DNA of 64,000 nt from Protopterus annectens (lineage: Eukaryota; Chordata; Ceratodontiformes; Protopteridae): NCBI RefSeq assembly GCF_019279795.1, contig NC_056749.1, forward strand, positions 576,947,549 to 577,011,548, read 5' to 3'. Position numbers and translations under genes: made by a program. Below, piece by piece: positions 1 to 12,496 of the stretch (its first letter is position 1; each line of letters opens with the position of its first letter). Under the pieces are notes generated by a model. The model saw only the letters and a program-made list of their open reading frames with translations. It ran no database searches and was not told the origin of the DNA.

Positions 1-1660
1 CCACCCGATCAGAGGGAGGCGGGGGCTTTAGAAATTTTAAAGCTGCTAAGAAAGAGCCATCCAGCCCGTCCCCCCAGATTAGTCCGGATTGGGTTATTAC
101 TCAAGGTTCTTTTTGGTGCCAAAGAAAACGGGGGACCTCAGACCCATCTTAGACCTTTCCGCACTGAACCTGTTTATACCTAAGAAAAAGTTCCGGATGT
201 TCACTCTTCAATCTATACTCCCCCTTCTGCGGGAGAACGACTGGATGTGCTCCATAGACCTCAAGGATGCGTACTACCACATTTTAATGGACAGACGATC
301 CAGGAGTTTTTTCCGCTTCCGGCTCGGAGCCAGTCATTATCAATTCAGGGTTCTTCCATTCGGCCTCACTTCAGCCCCCAGAGTGTTCACCAAAGTCATG
401 GCGGTGGTTGCTGCCCACCTGAGACTTCAGGGCATTCGGGTCTTCCCGTACCTAGACGATTGGCTCCTTACCGCGACCAACAGGCATCAGCTCTCCGTAG
501 TGAGAGATTACGCACTGACTCTAGCCCACAACCTAGGCATTTCAGTAAACCTGCAGAAGTCCTGCCTGTGCCCCACTCAAGCCCTGGAATTCATAGGGGC
601 CAGGTTGGATACTCGAATCTCTCGAGCTACCCTAACATCAGTCAGACTGAACAGCTCGTCTCATCATGTGTTAACCCTTCTACGGAATCCTTCTCCTCCA
701 GCGGAGTTAGTCCTGAGGGCGGATATTGCAATAGACCCTTCAAGTCCAATGGTCCCTCTTGCTCCACCTGTTGAACACGCCCATACTGCTGAGCAGAGTT
801 TGCAGGGACTCCCTTCTTTGGTGGTTGCATACACGGGAACTCAGAGAAGGGAGGCCCTTTGTGACCCCCCCCCCCCCCGGTCGAAGCCATGTTGACCACG
901 GACGCTTCTCACCTCGGGTGGGGGGGTGGGGCATTGTTCAGGCAGATCCGTTCAAGGCACGTGGACTCCCCTAGAGACTGCATTGCATATCAATGTCCTA
1001 GAGATGAGGGCAGTGCTTTCGGCATTGCAAGCCCTCCACGACCTTCTTCCCCTGGGGACTGTTGCGATCCAGACAGACATGTCTGTAGTCTGGTACATAA
1101 ACAGGGAGGAACCAGATCTTACCCCCGTGTCGAGAGGCCATGAGAGTTTGGGAATGGGTGATCTCCACCAACCGCTTTCTGGTAGCAACGCACATCCCGG
1201 GACGATCCAACATATTAGCGGACAAGCTAAGTCGGGTGCTCCTCACTCCGTACGAGTGGTCTCTGAATCCATCTGTTGCGAAACAGATCTTCCACAAATG
1301 GGGTCAGCCTTGCTGCAATCTTTTTGCTTCTCCTTTAAACACAAAATGCAGCAAGTACTTCGCAATAATTTCCCCCCAGAGACGCTCTGATCCATGCTTG
1401 GCCTTCCGGGCTCCTTTATGCTTATCCTCCACTTCCTGTCATGATGAAGTTCATTCAGAAAGCCTGTCGGTTGGGGAGCAGAGTTATCCTCATAGCTCCA
1501 TTCTGGCCTCGGCTGATCTGGTTCCCCTTTCTGCAGTCTCACAGTGTGGCTCCTCCGTGGATTCTGGATCCCAGTCCAGAACTGATTTCTCATCCTGCGG
1601 ATTGCCCAACGCTCAACCTGGTCAGCCTCAAGCTTGCGGCTTGGCTGATCCAGTTCCATT
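1..1660 (+). pseudogene. RT-RNase H-methyltransferase polyprotein of element A, frameshifted
   Basis: This remnant encoded the polymerase that copies the element's RNA. It opens in frame 1, then one extra base near 91 shifts it to the frame of 89-895. That frame holds the RT core: LVPKKTGDLRPILDLS, the first catalytic aspartate in CSIDLKDAYY, LPFGLTSAPRVFTK, and the YLDD box at 449-460. RNase H follows across further frameshifts: TTDAS near 895-910, then HINVLEMRA and IQTDMSVVWYIN (926-1110), then HIPGRSNILADKLSR in the frame starting at 1140. The methyltransferase-like part is recognisable from CCNLFASPLN (about 1314-1343) and is broken soon after. At least three frameshifts exclude activity. 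Minus-one of the RT frame, 247-774 is also open without a stop (see findings). Confidence 0.88.
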
Positions 1661-1664
1661 AATG

Positions 1665-2691
1665 GCTAGGACTCCCGGTATCTCATCTCCCGTTAAGGCC
1701 ATTCTGGTTGCGGCTCATAAGCCATCTACCAGAAAACTTTACAACAGTAAGTGGAAACGTTTTTCTATTTGGGCCAAAGATAAGGGCTTGGACCCATTTA
1801 CTGTCCCTATCCTGACCATCCTAGACTTCCTCTCTTTAATCTTTCATCAGGGTGCAAGCGCTTCTACGGTTAAGGTACAATTGGCGGCCATCTCCCATTT
1901 TCATGTGGGTGATGGCATAGGTTCCTTAGCATCTACAAAGTTGTGCAAAACCTTCTTATGAGGCATCTTCCTTTTAAATCCACCAATAAAGTCTGTGGTT
2001 CCCCCATGGGACCTCACTCTAGTCTTGCAAGCCTTAACAAGTCCACCTTTCGAACCTGCGGCCTCAATTCCGTTGAAGTTCTTGTCATGGAAAACAGCCT
2101 TCTTAGTGGCCATTACTTCGGCCAAAAGGGTTTCAGAATTACAAGCCTTGTGTATGAAGCCTCCTTACCTTATCTTTCACAAAGATAGTGTCCCTCATGA
2201 CTAACCCGTCTTTCTTGCCTAAGGTTGCTTCAGAAGCAAATATAAATCAATCAATAAATTTACCAGTGTTTTTTCCCACATTTCCGAACAAGGGAGTATA
2301 CACATTACACAAATTGGATGTATACAGACAGCTGCGTTTCTACTTGCATAGGACTAGAGAGTTTCGCAAGTTGGACCAGTTATTTGTCTTGTATGCAAAA
2401 TCAGCCATGGGTAAAGCCATTTCCAAAGTTACTGTGGCAAATTGGATTTGTCAGTGTATTATTCAGGGGTATATATTGTCTGGCAAACCAGCCCCGGTTA
2501 ATATCCGTGCTCATTCTACAAGATCTGTAGCCACTTCAACAGCCTTCTGGTCTAGGGTTCCAGTGGACGACATATGTTCAGCGGCTACTTGGTCCTCTTC
2601 TCATACGTTCATTTCTCATTATAAATTAGATGTGATTTTGAGAAGTAGGGCTTCTTTTGGCTCCGCGGTGCTTCGGAATATCCTTCCGTAA
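1665..2691 (+). pseudogene. Tyrosine recombinase of element A, frameshifted
   Basis: This is the integrase-like enzyme that would insert the circular DNA form of the element. The N-terminal helical part begins at KPSTRKLYNSKWKRFSIW near 1720. One frameshift lies near 1930-1990. The catalytic domain follows: first arginine in SAKRVSELQAL (about 2120), a second break near 2187, then the frame of 2188-2691 with the H-x-x-R box in RAHSTRSVATS and the terminal TWSSSHTFISHY carrying the predicted nucleophilic tyrosine. All catalytic positions expected for the family are still present, so the breaks look fairly young. The protein ends at a stop at 2689-2691, just before the internal complementary region. 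Confidence 0.87.
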
Positions 2692-2734
2692 GGACCACCC
2701 AGGTTCTTATAAGTAGCTGGGGACTCTGTCCCAC

Positions 2735-2830
2735 AGGTTGCAGAGCAAATGAAGTAACTACTTTCAGATAAAGAAGTTATGTACTCACCATAACGTTCCA
2801 TCTGCGTAGATACTTTATTTGTCTGCAACC
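2735..2830. repeat. Internal complementary region of element A
   Basis: About 95 bp just after the recombinase. The second half (2770-2830) is the reverse complement of the element's right end at about 3034-3093. The first half is the complement expected for the left end, which lies outside the window. In DIRS elements this segment templates joining of the two ends during circle formation. Confidence 0.85.
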
Positions 2831-2904
2831 GACCCCCCCACTGCCATCCCCCGAACCTTTCGGATTTTCAGATCACCTTTGCAGTTGATTTTTCATGTTT
2901 ACAG

Positions 2905-3093
2905 GTTGGCAAGGCAAAAAAAAGATCTGAGGTAATGTGGTTGGTAGCGGGGGATTATGGGTAGGGGGAGGAGCTAGGATCTTGGTGCTTGGTAAGCTGC
3001 CGGCTCGGATCCGAAGTCTGATCTGATACCCACAGGTTGCAGACAAATGAAGTACCTACTCAGATGGAACGTTATGGTGAGTACATAACTTCT
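2905..3093. repeat. Right inverted terminal repeat of element A
   Basis: Shares AGATCTGAGGTAAT and the terminal ATGGAACGTTATGGTGAGTA block with the right end of element D (24220-24414) and with the isolated terminus at 16118-16302. The last 25-30 bases extend beyond the part mirrored at the left end, as in other DIRS elements. Confidence 0.85.
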
Positions 3094-4561
3094 TTTTTTA
3101 CTTACTTTCATTCAACCGTTCTCTTTTTCCTGCAATAACCAAATAATCTGCACAGGGATACACACTAGTATCTCAATTTCTCCCCATCTGCCATCGTACC
3201 GCATCCATTTCTAACCAAAGTTTAAGCAATAGTATTCAGTAATTAGTAAAGGACACCCCTGCTTAACTCCTTGTTTTCCCCATCTCTCTGTTTATCACTA
3301 CTTTTGCCCATGAATTTTCATAACAAATTTGTATGTTTTCTACAATTTTTACCTATTCCATATGCTTCCAAAAGCTCCACATAGCCTCATGACTTTCTTT
3401 CAAATGCTTTCTCTAACTTCACATGTAAGCAGAATTACCTAATTTTTTCAGTCAATATTTTTCACTGTTGTTGCTTCCTTTACTTCTCTTCCTTTAACAT
3501 CAAACACATCCCACTCCGTTGCCTCGTTGAATTATTCTAATAAATAATTTATCCTCAATATTCCCCAAAGTTGTCTCCAGTTTATTTCATCTTTTTTCCA
3601 TATAAATTGTATCACTCCACTACATATTTCTTGCAGTTTGTTTGACCACTCATTTAATATTTTGAAATAAGAAAATGGTCATTTTTATTCACTTATAAAA
3701 TGTATAACTTGATCCATCTAATCATGGTGCAGATGTTTGTCCACCCATCACCTCTTGCATTTTTCTATAGTAATCTCCTTTTTTTTCTCTTTTCCTTTGT
3801 ATTTTCTGGTATATTTTCAAAACACACCATTCTTATTTTTCAACAACTTCCTTCTCATACATTTTATTTTCAAATCTAAAATACTTCCACTATATTTTGG
3901 ATATATTTTACACCACCTTCCTCATCTTACATTATTGTTCCATTCTTTTTTTTTTTTCTAACCAGTTTTCCTAAATAAGGTGATGCTTCCCCTTTAAGGA
4001 AAATATTTGCCAGTATGACAGATTTTTAATTGTTTTTATATAGCTTTCTACCTATTATCCTATTTCCCTTAATTTCTAATTGAAGCTTTTTCCAGTATTT
4101 TCTGCCATTAAAATTTTTATCTTGTACACTACCCACCAGACAGAACAACATTTGTAAAATTCCCTTGTTGCATGTTTTCCCAGAGTTTCCTACCTTTAAA
4201 AATTCATTTGTTTTTTCTCACCAAGTTCACCAGCTAGCCCTTTCATTCCTTTTCCTCCTTTTATCACTTTAATTTCGGCTATTCTTGCTTCAACAGCTTT
4301 ATGATAAAAAAAAAAAAAAAAATCTAATTTCCACACCTCCTCCTACTTTAATTAGAACATATTGCATAATCTGTTTTAAATGTCTCTGATAAATCCATTC
4401 TTTTTCCTGTCTGTACCCCTCCACATTTTATAATTTCCCGTAATATCTTCACATTGTAATATTTTCTATTTCTGTTTTCTTAAGTTGCAGATAGTCTTAT
4501 AAGTTTAAAGTCACATTTTGGTTAATATGTTTGACCTCAAACATTTTTCATTTCTTCATGT
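3094..4561 (-). mobile_element. AT-rich, heavily decayed LINE-like sequence
   Basis: No intact gene. Read on the minus strand, short stretches resemble a LINE reverse transcriptase (for example KLEKAFE followed by ELLEAYGIGK near 3360-3420), interrupted by many stops and frameshifts. Pyrimidine bias on the plus strand continues throughout. The clade cannot be settled; RTE- or L1-like relics are both possible. An A15-type homopolymer lies at 4306-4321. Confidence 0.35.
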
Positions 4562-4797
4562 ATGTTGTTGTTGTGCCTTTCGACTTTTCCCGGTTATGGG
4601 TCGCTACAGCGGAACTCCGGTCCGCTAATGATTGGCAGTTGATTTTTACGTGCCGAGTTGCCAGCCCTGATGCACAGCCTTCAATGAAGGTACGCCCATT
4701 CGCGCATGCCTCCACGCAGAAGACACTCTAGCTGAGAATCAAACCGGACAGCATCTTACTGTGAGGCGACAATGCTACCGCAGCACCACCACCGCGG
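4562..4797 (-). mobile_element. tRNA-derived SINE, minus strand
   Basis: On the minus strand it begins CGCGGTGGTGGTGCTGCGGT, continues with a GCCTCACAG block and a B-box-like GGTTTGATTCTC, and ends with TGTAGCGACCC and a CAACAACAACA tail. It is the same family as the copies at 35120-35381 and 50644-50925. Target duplications are not clear here, so this copy is older or its ends have changed. Confidence 0.8.
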
Positions 4798-5122
4798 ATT
4801 CTTATAAATTGCAAATCTTGCACACATTTACTCACATCATGCATCGCCATCCTACCTTGCATTACTATTGTAGCAGCTAGTATTTTGATTTCTGCATTTT
4901 TTTTTTACAGAAATCCGTATACCAGAACATTTTTCATTTCATACAGACCATCCTGGTGCAGATTCTCTCTCTCCCCCCCCCCCCCCTTCCACCACCTGTT
5001 TCTTCCATAGTAATCTCTGGGTCAGAATGGAGAGAGAAAAATTGACAATAAAGGGAAAGTAGTATTGCTGGAACTGAATTCATCAGTGTCTTGCAGTACA
5101 ATAGTGATAAATAGACTGCATC

Positions 5123-5169
<47 letters not shown>

Positions 5170-6150
5170 CTGGATAGATTTGTGCCAAAAAATGGCTTAG
5201 TGCACAGGTCCCAGGATAAAAACATACTCCCTTCTAGTGTACTCAGTGATGCCAGGACTGGAAAAATGCAGTGTATAATTATTAGGACATGGAAATATTA
5301 CTATTACTATCACAAGGTCAGGCCAGGCTCCGGGAGGGTTCCCCCATCTTGTGGTATAAGAAAAAAGTCCACAAAAACTGCCAGGGCAAGAAAGAGGCAT
5401 ATAGATGACAAAGTGGGTTGTTGAAGATGAGGGAGATATTATGTATTGGAAAATGAAACTCAAACCAAAAGCTGTAGATGGAATGAAGAAGCGAGCACAA
5501 TTCTTTAGTACTTTCGTTCAAATTTTTTATTCTTGAAATTCTTCAGAAAAAAGTTAACCTCTCAAAACACACCTCTTATAAGTTGCATCACACATCACAT
5601 GACTTTCATGATGCTTTAAAGGTATAAAATCATACCATAAAATTAAACGGTCTTGTTTTCCAAATGGCATAGAATGTCAAAGCTTCATAAAAAATGTCTT
5701 CATATAAAAACATTGTCGTATTATTGTGATTTGAATGTTATTTTAGTTTAAAAACACTTAATATTAATGCATTCATTCAGACCAGGGGCTCTGTCTGCTA
5801 TCAAACTGATCTGCCACAATGACTCCTTGCATTCTAAAATCAAGTTGGTGTTCCGTATATAATCCACTTGTTGAACATAATCTATGACTGAAAAGGTGAA
5901 CTTTTTGAAGTTCACACAGTGAATAGCATGCCTAGCTGAAGCATTGGTAAAGTCCTTTTTCTTAATAGCAAGTGTGTGCTCATATATTCTACATTTTAAA
6001 CATCTAATGGTTTTTTCCATAGTAGTTACTAGGACAAGAGTCACATACTGCCACATAAACTGTTTTTACTCTCTCAAAAAAAGCTGTCAAAAGCTACAGA
6101 CAAAAATCTGTTCCTTAATTCAGCAGATCAACAAACATACTCAGTATAAA
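4798..6150. other. No gene recognised; contains a (TA)n tract at 5121-5166
   Basis: Low-complexity and AT-rich sequence. A poly-C run lies at 4974-4986 and a (TA)n microsatellite at 5121-5166. The remaining open frames are short and match no family I know. Confidence 0.6.
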
Positions 6151-6163
6151 GTATGTATGTATG

Positions 6164-6217
<54 letters not shown>
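6151..6217. repeat. (GTAT)n-(TA)n microsatellite
   Basis: GTATGTATGTAT leads into about 25 TA units. The following 6218-6335 holds three imperfect copies of a TCGAAAATTCATGACATC-like motif. Confidence 0.95.
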
Positions 6218-6218
<1 letters not shown>

Positions 6219-6335
6219 CTAGCTGTGGTGGTTCTTCAAAATGTCGAAAATTCATGACATCTAATTTCAAAACAAGACCATAAGATCGAAAATTCAAAAC
6301 ATCTAAAACTCATAACATCGAAAACTACAAAGCAA

Positions 6336-7456
6336 ATAGAATCTATTTATTCATTCATTCATTCCAGTTTGATGACCAGGGAGGTCCACTGGGCTCAGGG
6401 AGCCCATTTTCAGTGGAGGCCTGGGGAGAAAAGCTCCACAGTACATAGAAAATATAAAGAATGTAAACAAAGTATAATGAAAAGAGTTACAAAATACATA
6501 TTAAATTTCAAGTTAGAGACATGAGTTGTTCCTTGGGTACAGAGATTCTAAAATCTTTGTGGTAGCAGTAAGGAGATCATTACCAGAGAGGGGAGAATAG
6601 CAGGGTAAAAATAAACTATTTACATTATATACGTTCATGATATTGTTAGTTTACAGAGTGAGCCCAGGAGTTCAGGAAATTCAGTATGGAGAGTTACTAG
6701 TAGCCTAGGTGGGGAGAATGCAGTTTCATTTCCAGTTAGATTAAAGGTAGAAATGTAGCTGAGATTTAAAGTGGTAAAAGTTTTCAGATGTCCTTAGTGA
6801 AAGAGGGATAGAATTCCATTTTTTGGCTAAGGAAGAAGATAGGAGAATCTGTCCAGCAGGACGGTTAGGTTCGTGGACAGTGATCAGATTTTGGTGAGCA
6901 GATCTTAGAGTTCTGTGTGGGGTGTATGGTTGTAGGATGTTAGTTCAGGGCATTTAGTAGGATTAAATATTAGCCTATGGGCTGTAGTGAGTTGGAGGTA
7001 GTCAAGGAAGTTGGGGATTTCTAGCCAGTTTAGCAATTGGAGGACAGTACAGTGATGGGAGGAGTATTTAGCTTTGGTGATGAATTTTAATATTTTGTTA
7101 TAACAGATTTCTAGTTTGGAAGAGATGGAGGAAGATAGGTTGGTTAGTAAGGGAGCGCCATACATTAGTGAGGGTAGTAGGTAGTGGTGAGTTTGTCTTG
7201 TTGAAAGAGAGCGAAAGTGGATATTTCTGTATAGCATGACACATTTTTGATGTGGTTTCTTAATGTTTTGCTGAATGCGGGCATCATGTTTTAGGTGTTC
7301 ATCTATGGTTATCCCAAGACGTTTGTCATAGGGAGCGACTGCTATGGTGGAGTTGTTATGGCTGGTAACTTGGAATTAATTTTTATTGAGATGGAAGGAT
7401 TTTGAGGGAGAGAATAGTAGAATTTTGGATTTGTTGGCATTTAGAGAGAGGTGGAT
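6336..7456 (-). mobile_element. CR1/L2-like LINE, 3' part (minus strand)
   Basis: 3' portion of a non-LTR retrotransposon whose remainder lies at 12903-16117, beyond the inserted DIRS element B. The 3' tail reads on the minus strand as CTGTGGAGCTTTTCTCCCC followed by GAATGAATGAATGAAT repeats. The tail matches the LINE ends at 14815 and 51153. The minus-strand frame 6905-7237 carries the post-catalytic region of RT (LPSLMYGAPLLTNL, then LNWLEIPNFLDYLQLTTAHR). The part nearest 7456 encodes LSLNANKSKILLF, the region following the RT active site. I assign the CR1/L2/Rex1 group by style only; the exact clade is open. Confidence 0.85.
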
Positions 7457-7626
7457 GTTTGTGTTTCACTGTTGCAGTCCTTACAAAATGGGTTTTTCGG
7501 CTCCTGGTGGCCCACAGTCGGCCAGAATACCAAAGTCCTTGGTATATGATGTCGGCTGCCTTCGGTTTAAGCCTGACGTCAGGTTCAAAGGAAGGCAGTC
7601 AATGCCGTTTCCTCAGCCTTTCTTGC
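7457..7626. repeat. Left inverted terminal repeat of element B
   Basis: About 170 bp mirrored at 12695-12871. It shares the CACTGTTGCAGTCCTTACA block and TACCAAAGTCCTTGGTATA. In the related element C the equivalent repeat has a TATA box. Confidence 0.9.
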
Positions 7627-7757
7627 TGTGGAGCCCGACGCAGAAGCTTTTTGCATGAGTGCCGGTCGGCAGAGTACCTTTTTATGTTCCGACTGCGTAG
7701 TTGAAGACATCCTCATATAAGTACCCCATTGAGGACCCTCTTTTCTTGCTTTAACGA

Positions 7758-9625
7758 ATGTCAGAGAAAGTTAATAATGGTCTTGCCTGTGGAAAACAAA
7801 TTCTGCACCGTGATTTTCACTCCTATTGTATCACTTGTTTGGGCCTTGAGCAGGACGTCCCTAATTGCGTCCTTTGTGCCTCTTTCAACCCGTTTAAAAT
7901 TCACTGTAGAGCTAGGATCTTGTTCAAGCATTTCGGAGTTTGGCCTAAGTTCGTCGGTATGGTGTCTTCTGGTCCCCGACTTCAGATGTGCCTAAGAAGC
8001 ACAAGGATAAGGACTGCGACAGGCTTAGGGTCAAATTAACTGTCATCCCTGTTAAGTTGGTTTGTCAGCCCAGTGGTAGTCAGTGAGGTGCTTGCTTTTG
8101 CCCCTGCAGTCCACGGAGGTTCAGCATCAGGCATCTGCGGAGGCCTCTTCTGAGTCCTCTATGCCACAGACTTCCACTTCGTCTTCTGACCCTCCGCCAA
8201 TTGCCGCCTCTGGATCCAGAGCCGCTAAGCAGGCACCGGCTTCTGAGGCCTCTCTTCTCTGCCTGGAGACCAGATCCAGACCGGTGATGTTGGTTCAGAC
8301 TACTGTGGTGGCTAAGCCTCCTGAGTCCTTCCAGCTTTCTTTCAGGCCTTCTAGCCGAAAATCTACTCCAAAGCAATTGCCGGCCTCCCCTCAAATGCCT
8401 CCGTCTCAGATGACAAAGATGGCTAGTGATCTCTTGACTCTTATCAGGGGCTCTCAGCCACCTCCTCCTAAGAGGGCTAGGGTGTTGTCCCCCGAAATTT
8501 TGTCTGCCTCAGGCTTGGAGGTTTCCAGCACTTCTGCTGATGAGGGGAAACTCAAATTTTTTCCGGCTTCCTCCAGAAGATTTTTTCTTTTGGAGATGCT
8601 CTGAATACTCTTAGGGAACATTTCAAATGGGAAAGTCAGGACTACCCATTTAAGAAACAGATTAGGGAATTCCTGGATTTGCCACAGCAAAAGCCTTTGG
8701 CTATCCCTCCGGTTTTGGAAGTTGCTGATGATGTTTTCATGGAGAATTCTTTGACTCCATATTCTGTTCCTCCTGCTCCCAGAAAGCCTGACCAGTATTA
8801 GAGTCCCTGATTCTCATCAGTTCCTTTTTAAGAATCGTACTGCTGATCCAGAGATTATTTCTCAGGGTCCTACAGGTGTTAAAGCCACGGCTGCTAAAAA
8901 TCCTGTTCCTTCTGACAGGGAATCTAGGGCCTTGGATAGATGGGGTAAAAAGGTTTATACTTCTTCCACCCTGGCTATTAGGTCTGTTAATTGTCTTTTT
9001 CTTATGCTTAAGTATCAGCAGCATACTTTGGAGTACATTAAGGCTAAAATTGCTAGTGTTCCTTCCCTGATGGTGAGTAAGGACATGGAAGATTTATTGA
9101 ATTCTGCCGCTCTTGTCACTAAACATTCTTTACATTGTGGTTTTGATACTTTGGAGGCTTCTTGCAGGGCAGCTGCCACTGGTTCTGTTATTAGAAGACA
9201 TGCTTGGCTCGGGACCAGCCCCTTTCTGAACCTGTCCAATCTAAATTACTGGATGTACCTTTCCATAAGGACAATCTTTTAGGTAACAAAGCAGAAGAGG
9301 TGTTGAAAAAGTTGGAGGATGAGGCCAAATCTATGCAAACTGTTGAGGATTTTCTGCAAGTTCAGCCTCCTCTGTTTAGTAGGCATTGCCCTTCTAAGAA
9401 TTGGACTGTTCCTGAACCTAGTAAACAGGGTCTCACACTAGGCCTAGGGATTACAGGTCTTCCAGGGGACAGACATCCACCCTTCAAAAGGCTAAGCACT
9501 GGCAGGCTTCCTCTTCATAATTGGAAAGTTCTAAGCAAACTTCCCAAACAAGCATTCCCAATGACTCCGGCCTTCCCCTGCCTGCACCTGCGGGCCCAGG
9601 GTTTCCTTTGGGGGGAAGGTTAGCC
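7758..9625 (+). pseudogene. Gag-like protein of element B, multiply broken
   Basis: Remnant of the structural protein thought to package element RNA. It starts at 7758 with MSEKVNNGLACGKQ and retains most of the Cys/His cluster (CGKQ, HRDFHSYC, CLG, CVLC) seen intact in element C, although the CxxC at the start has become GLAC. The frame stops at 8039, and pieces continue at 8083-8604 (Ser/Pro-rich middle), 8932-9200 and 9204-9623. The conserved C-terminal core is readable: LDRWGKKVYTSSTLA, KHSLHCGFDTLEASCRAAA, RRHAWL and SMQTVEDFLQVQPP. At least four frameshifts or stops rule out function. Confidence 0.88.
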
Positions 9626-9629
9626 ATTT

Positions 9630-11420
9630 TTACAGATGTGTGGTACACCATCACAGACAACAAATGGGTGCTCAAAATAGTAACCCAAGGCTACATGTTC
9701 TCTTTTCACACCTTCCCGGTCCATCAAGGATATCCAGATATCCCCCACACCAAAAGGCAGAAGCAGAAAAACAAGTTTCTTCTTTGCTAAAGCTGGGAGC
9801 AATAGAGCCAGTTCCTGCACTACAGATAGGCCAGGGTTTTTACTCAAGACTTTTCCTGGATCCAAAAAAGGGGGCACCTGGCAACCTATTCTGGATTTGT
9901 CCATTCTAAACACTTTTCTGGTGATTCCCAAGTTCAAAATGCTCACTCTTCAGCAGTTGTTGCCTATGCTGGCCAAGGATACCTGGCTGGTGACTTTGGA
10001 TCTCAAAGAAGCTTATCTGCACATCCCAATAAGGGAAAGCTGCAGGCAGTTCCTTTGCTTCAGGGTGGGGAACAGGCTCTTCCAATTCTCTGCACTGCCC
10101 TTTGGCTTATCTACTGCTCCAAGTTTTTACAAAATGCTTGGCTCCAGTCATTGCTTTTTGCAGGCTAAGAAACATTCAAATTTACCCTTACTTGGACGAT
10201 TGTCTTATTCAGGCGAACTCTCCAGAGCAACTTCTAAAGGATTTGGACTTTGTAAAGAACCTTCTTACCTCTTTGGGCTACACTATCAATGAAAAGAAGT
10301 CAAAATTGGTACCTGCCAGAGAGATTGTATTCCTGGGAGCGAGTCTGAACAGAGCTGCCCAGATGGTATCCCTCCCTCAAGAGAAACAAATGGATCTTTC
10401 TAATTACTTCAAGAATTTGGCAAGCATGACCCAGCTCTCTGCAAGGCAATTCCTGAAAGCCCTGGGATTCATGGCTTCTTGTATTCTGATGATTCCATAT
10501 GCCAGACTGCATATGAGGAAAATTCAATGGTACCTCAAAAACCTTTGATGTCAACACACACATGATTTAGACTTGATTCTTCCTCTGATTCCCTGCCTGC
10601 AGACTGAGTTCCTTTGGTGGGCAACGGCCTGTGCACAGAACAAAGGCCTGACTTTCTGTCCACCTCCTGCCAGCCAGACTCTTACCACAGATGCCTCTGA
10701 TTGCACTTGGGGTGCACATCTGGAGGGCAGATGCATTCAGGGGACTTGGAACTATCAACAGGTTCGTTTGTACATAAATCAGAAGGAATTGATGGCAGTC
10801 TAGCAGGCCTTGATGGCTTTCAAGCATCTTCTATTTCCTGGTACTCTTCTAGTCAGGACAGATAACACCACTATCATGTGGTACATCAACAAGCAGGGAG
10901 GGACTCGCTCTTACCCCCTGTGCAGACAAAGCATGGTACTATGGCCCATGGCAGCTTCCATGGGCATTCATCTGATAGCTCAGTTTCTTCCAGGATGGCT
11001 CAACACCTTGGCAGACCAGTTTAACAGGCAGGTACTGGATCCTCACAAGTGGCAAGATGTCTGTTCTTTCACATCATTCAATGTTGGGGCACTCCCCAAG
11101 TGGATCTCTTCTCATCGCTGACCAACCACCTTCTTCCAACCTTTTGCACCAGGGATCATCACGACAAAGATTGGGAAGTGGATGCTCTGTCCTTTCCCTG
11201 GACACAGCTCTCGATCTGTGCATTCCCTCCTCTTCCCAGAGTGCTGTTAAAGATAAGGGATGAAAAACCAAGGGCCATTATCATAGCTCCAGACTGGCCC
11301 AGGCAACATTGGTATCCACTAATTCGCAGTCTCTTGGCATCTTCCCCTGATACCAGATCTCTTGGTTCAGGAGGGGGGGAAATGTCTGCATCCTCATCTT
11401 CAGACACTGCATTTGGCAGC
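9630..11420 (+). pseudogene. RT-RNase H-methyltransferase of element B, broken
   Basis: The RT N-terminal block is in the frame of 9640-9909 (GFYSRLFLDPKKG). Catalytic motif A is in the frame of 9897 onward (VTLDLKEAYLHIP), followed by SALPFGLSTAP. A frameshift near 10120 is followed by the YLDD box at 10189-10200. The thumb region runs to a stop at 10546. RNase H is seen as LTTDASDCTWGAHLEG (10573-10803), where a TAG replaces a residue after KELMAV, and as VRTDNTTIMWYINKQGGT (10810 on). In C the equivalent block is LADVLS, but here it is LADQF, so the last RNase H acidic residue is kept. The methyltransferase-like region is in 11049-11360 (VDLFSSL, DALSFPW, FPPLP, IIAPDWPRQHWYP). Confidence 0.88.
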
Positions 11421-12446
11421 CTGGCTCATAATTTATACCTTTCCCAACAGGTGGTTGACGTCCTTTGTGGGGCCAGGAGGCCTAGTACTAGGAAATCTTA
11501 TGCAGATAAGTGGAAAAGATTTTCCATTTGGGTGCAGACTAGAGGGGAAGACCCTTCTCAACCTTCTCTTCCTCTTATCCCTGACTATCTAGCAGGCTTC
11601 CGTAATGGTGGACTTTCCTTTTCTTCTATCAGGATTCATGCTTCAGCTATTTCTGCTCATTGATCCTTTGAGCAACCCATTTTCTCTCATCCCTTGAAGA
11701 AACAGTTCCTCAGGGGAGCTAGTAATTTAAAGCCTCCCAGAATGGCACCTACTCCTGGTAGGGATCTTAATTTTGTACTTTAGAAACTTATTCTGCCTCC
11801 TTTTGAACCAGCTGCCTGCCTCAGCAGATTTGAAGTTTCTCTCCTGGAAAACTGCCTTCCTCTTGCCTATTACTTCAGCTAGAAGAGTTTCTGAGCTGCA
11901 GGCCTTAATGGCAGTGGAGTCTCTTATCTTTCATGTGGATCGGGTTTCTCTTTGAACTTAATCCCTTTTTTATGCCTAAGGTGGTTTCTAGCCTGTCTCT
12001 TAACCAGTCTATCCACCTGTCTACTCTTTTTCCCAATCTCCAGAATAAAGGAAAAAGGTTACTACATTCCCTGGATGTGCATAGACAGCTTAGATTTTAC
12101 CTGGACAGGACTAAACCTTTTCGAAGGTCGGATCAGTTGTTGGTCAATTTTGCTCTTGGAGCTCAGGACAAAGCTATTTCTAGACAGGTAATTTCTAAGT
12201 GGATTTCTCATTGTATTCACTTTTGTTACAGCATGGCAAGGTTCCTCCAGAGAGTATTAGGACCCATTCTACTAGAGTAGCCTCTACCTCAGCAGCTTAA
12301 GGGGTATACCTACTAGGGGCATCCTGGAAGCAGCTACCTGGACGTCTGTCCACACTTTCACAAAGCATTACAATTTACCCTTGTTTTCTAAGTCTAGGGC
12401 TGGTTTTGCCACTGCAGTGTTGCTGGGCATCCTTACAAACCCTTAA
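11413..12446 (+). pseudogene. Tyrosine recombinase of element B, broken
   Basis: N-terminal domain: ARRPSTRKSYADKWKRFSIW, ending at a TGA at 11661-11663. The catalytic domain resumes in the frame of 11773-11955, with the first arginine in SARRVSELQALMAV, a stop after VDRVSL, and the next stretch at 11960-12230. An HSTR box survives near 12268-12279, and a frameshift separates it from the terminal TWTSVHTFTKHY near 12338-12373, which carries the tyrosine. The protein would end near 12446. Compared with element C it has the same domain order but at least four lesions. Confidence 0.87.
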
Positions 12447-12496
12447 ACAGTGGGTGTTCCTCCTCCCTTTTATTTTTCCCTGTGCTTTGGAAATCA

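Larger units (their letters stand above)
1..3093 (+). mobile_element. DIRS element A (right part; 5' end outside window)
   Basis: Tyrosine-recombinase retrotransposon, entered inside its reverse transcriptase region. In order it holds RT, RNase H, the methyltransferase-like region, a tyrosine recombinase ending at 2691, an internal complementary region and the right terminal repeat ending near 3093. It belongs to the same family as the element at 18640-24414: the two share the terminal sequence around GTTATGGTGAGTACATAACT and closely similar proteins. Several frameshifts make it a dead copy. The exact right end is uncertain by 2-3 bases because a T run follows it. Confidence 0.9.

Noticed and set aside
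8080..8394. Arginine/glycine-rich minus-strand frame
   Set aside because: Antisense shadow of the Ser/Pro-rich gag middle region of element B.
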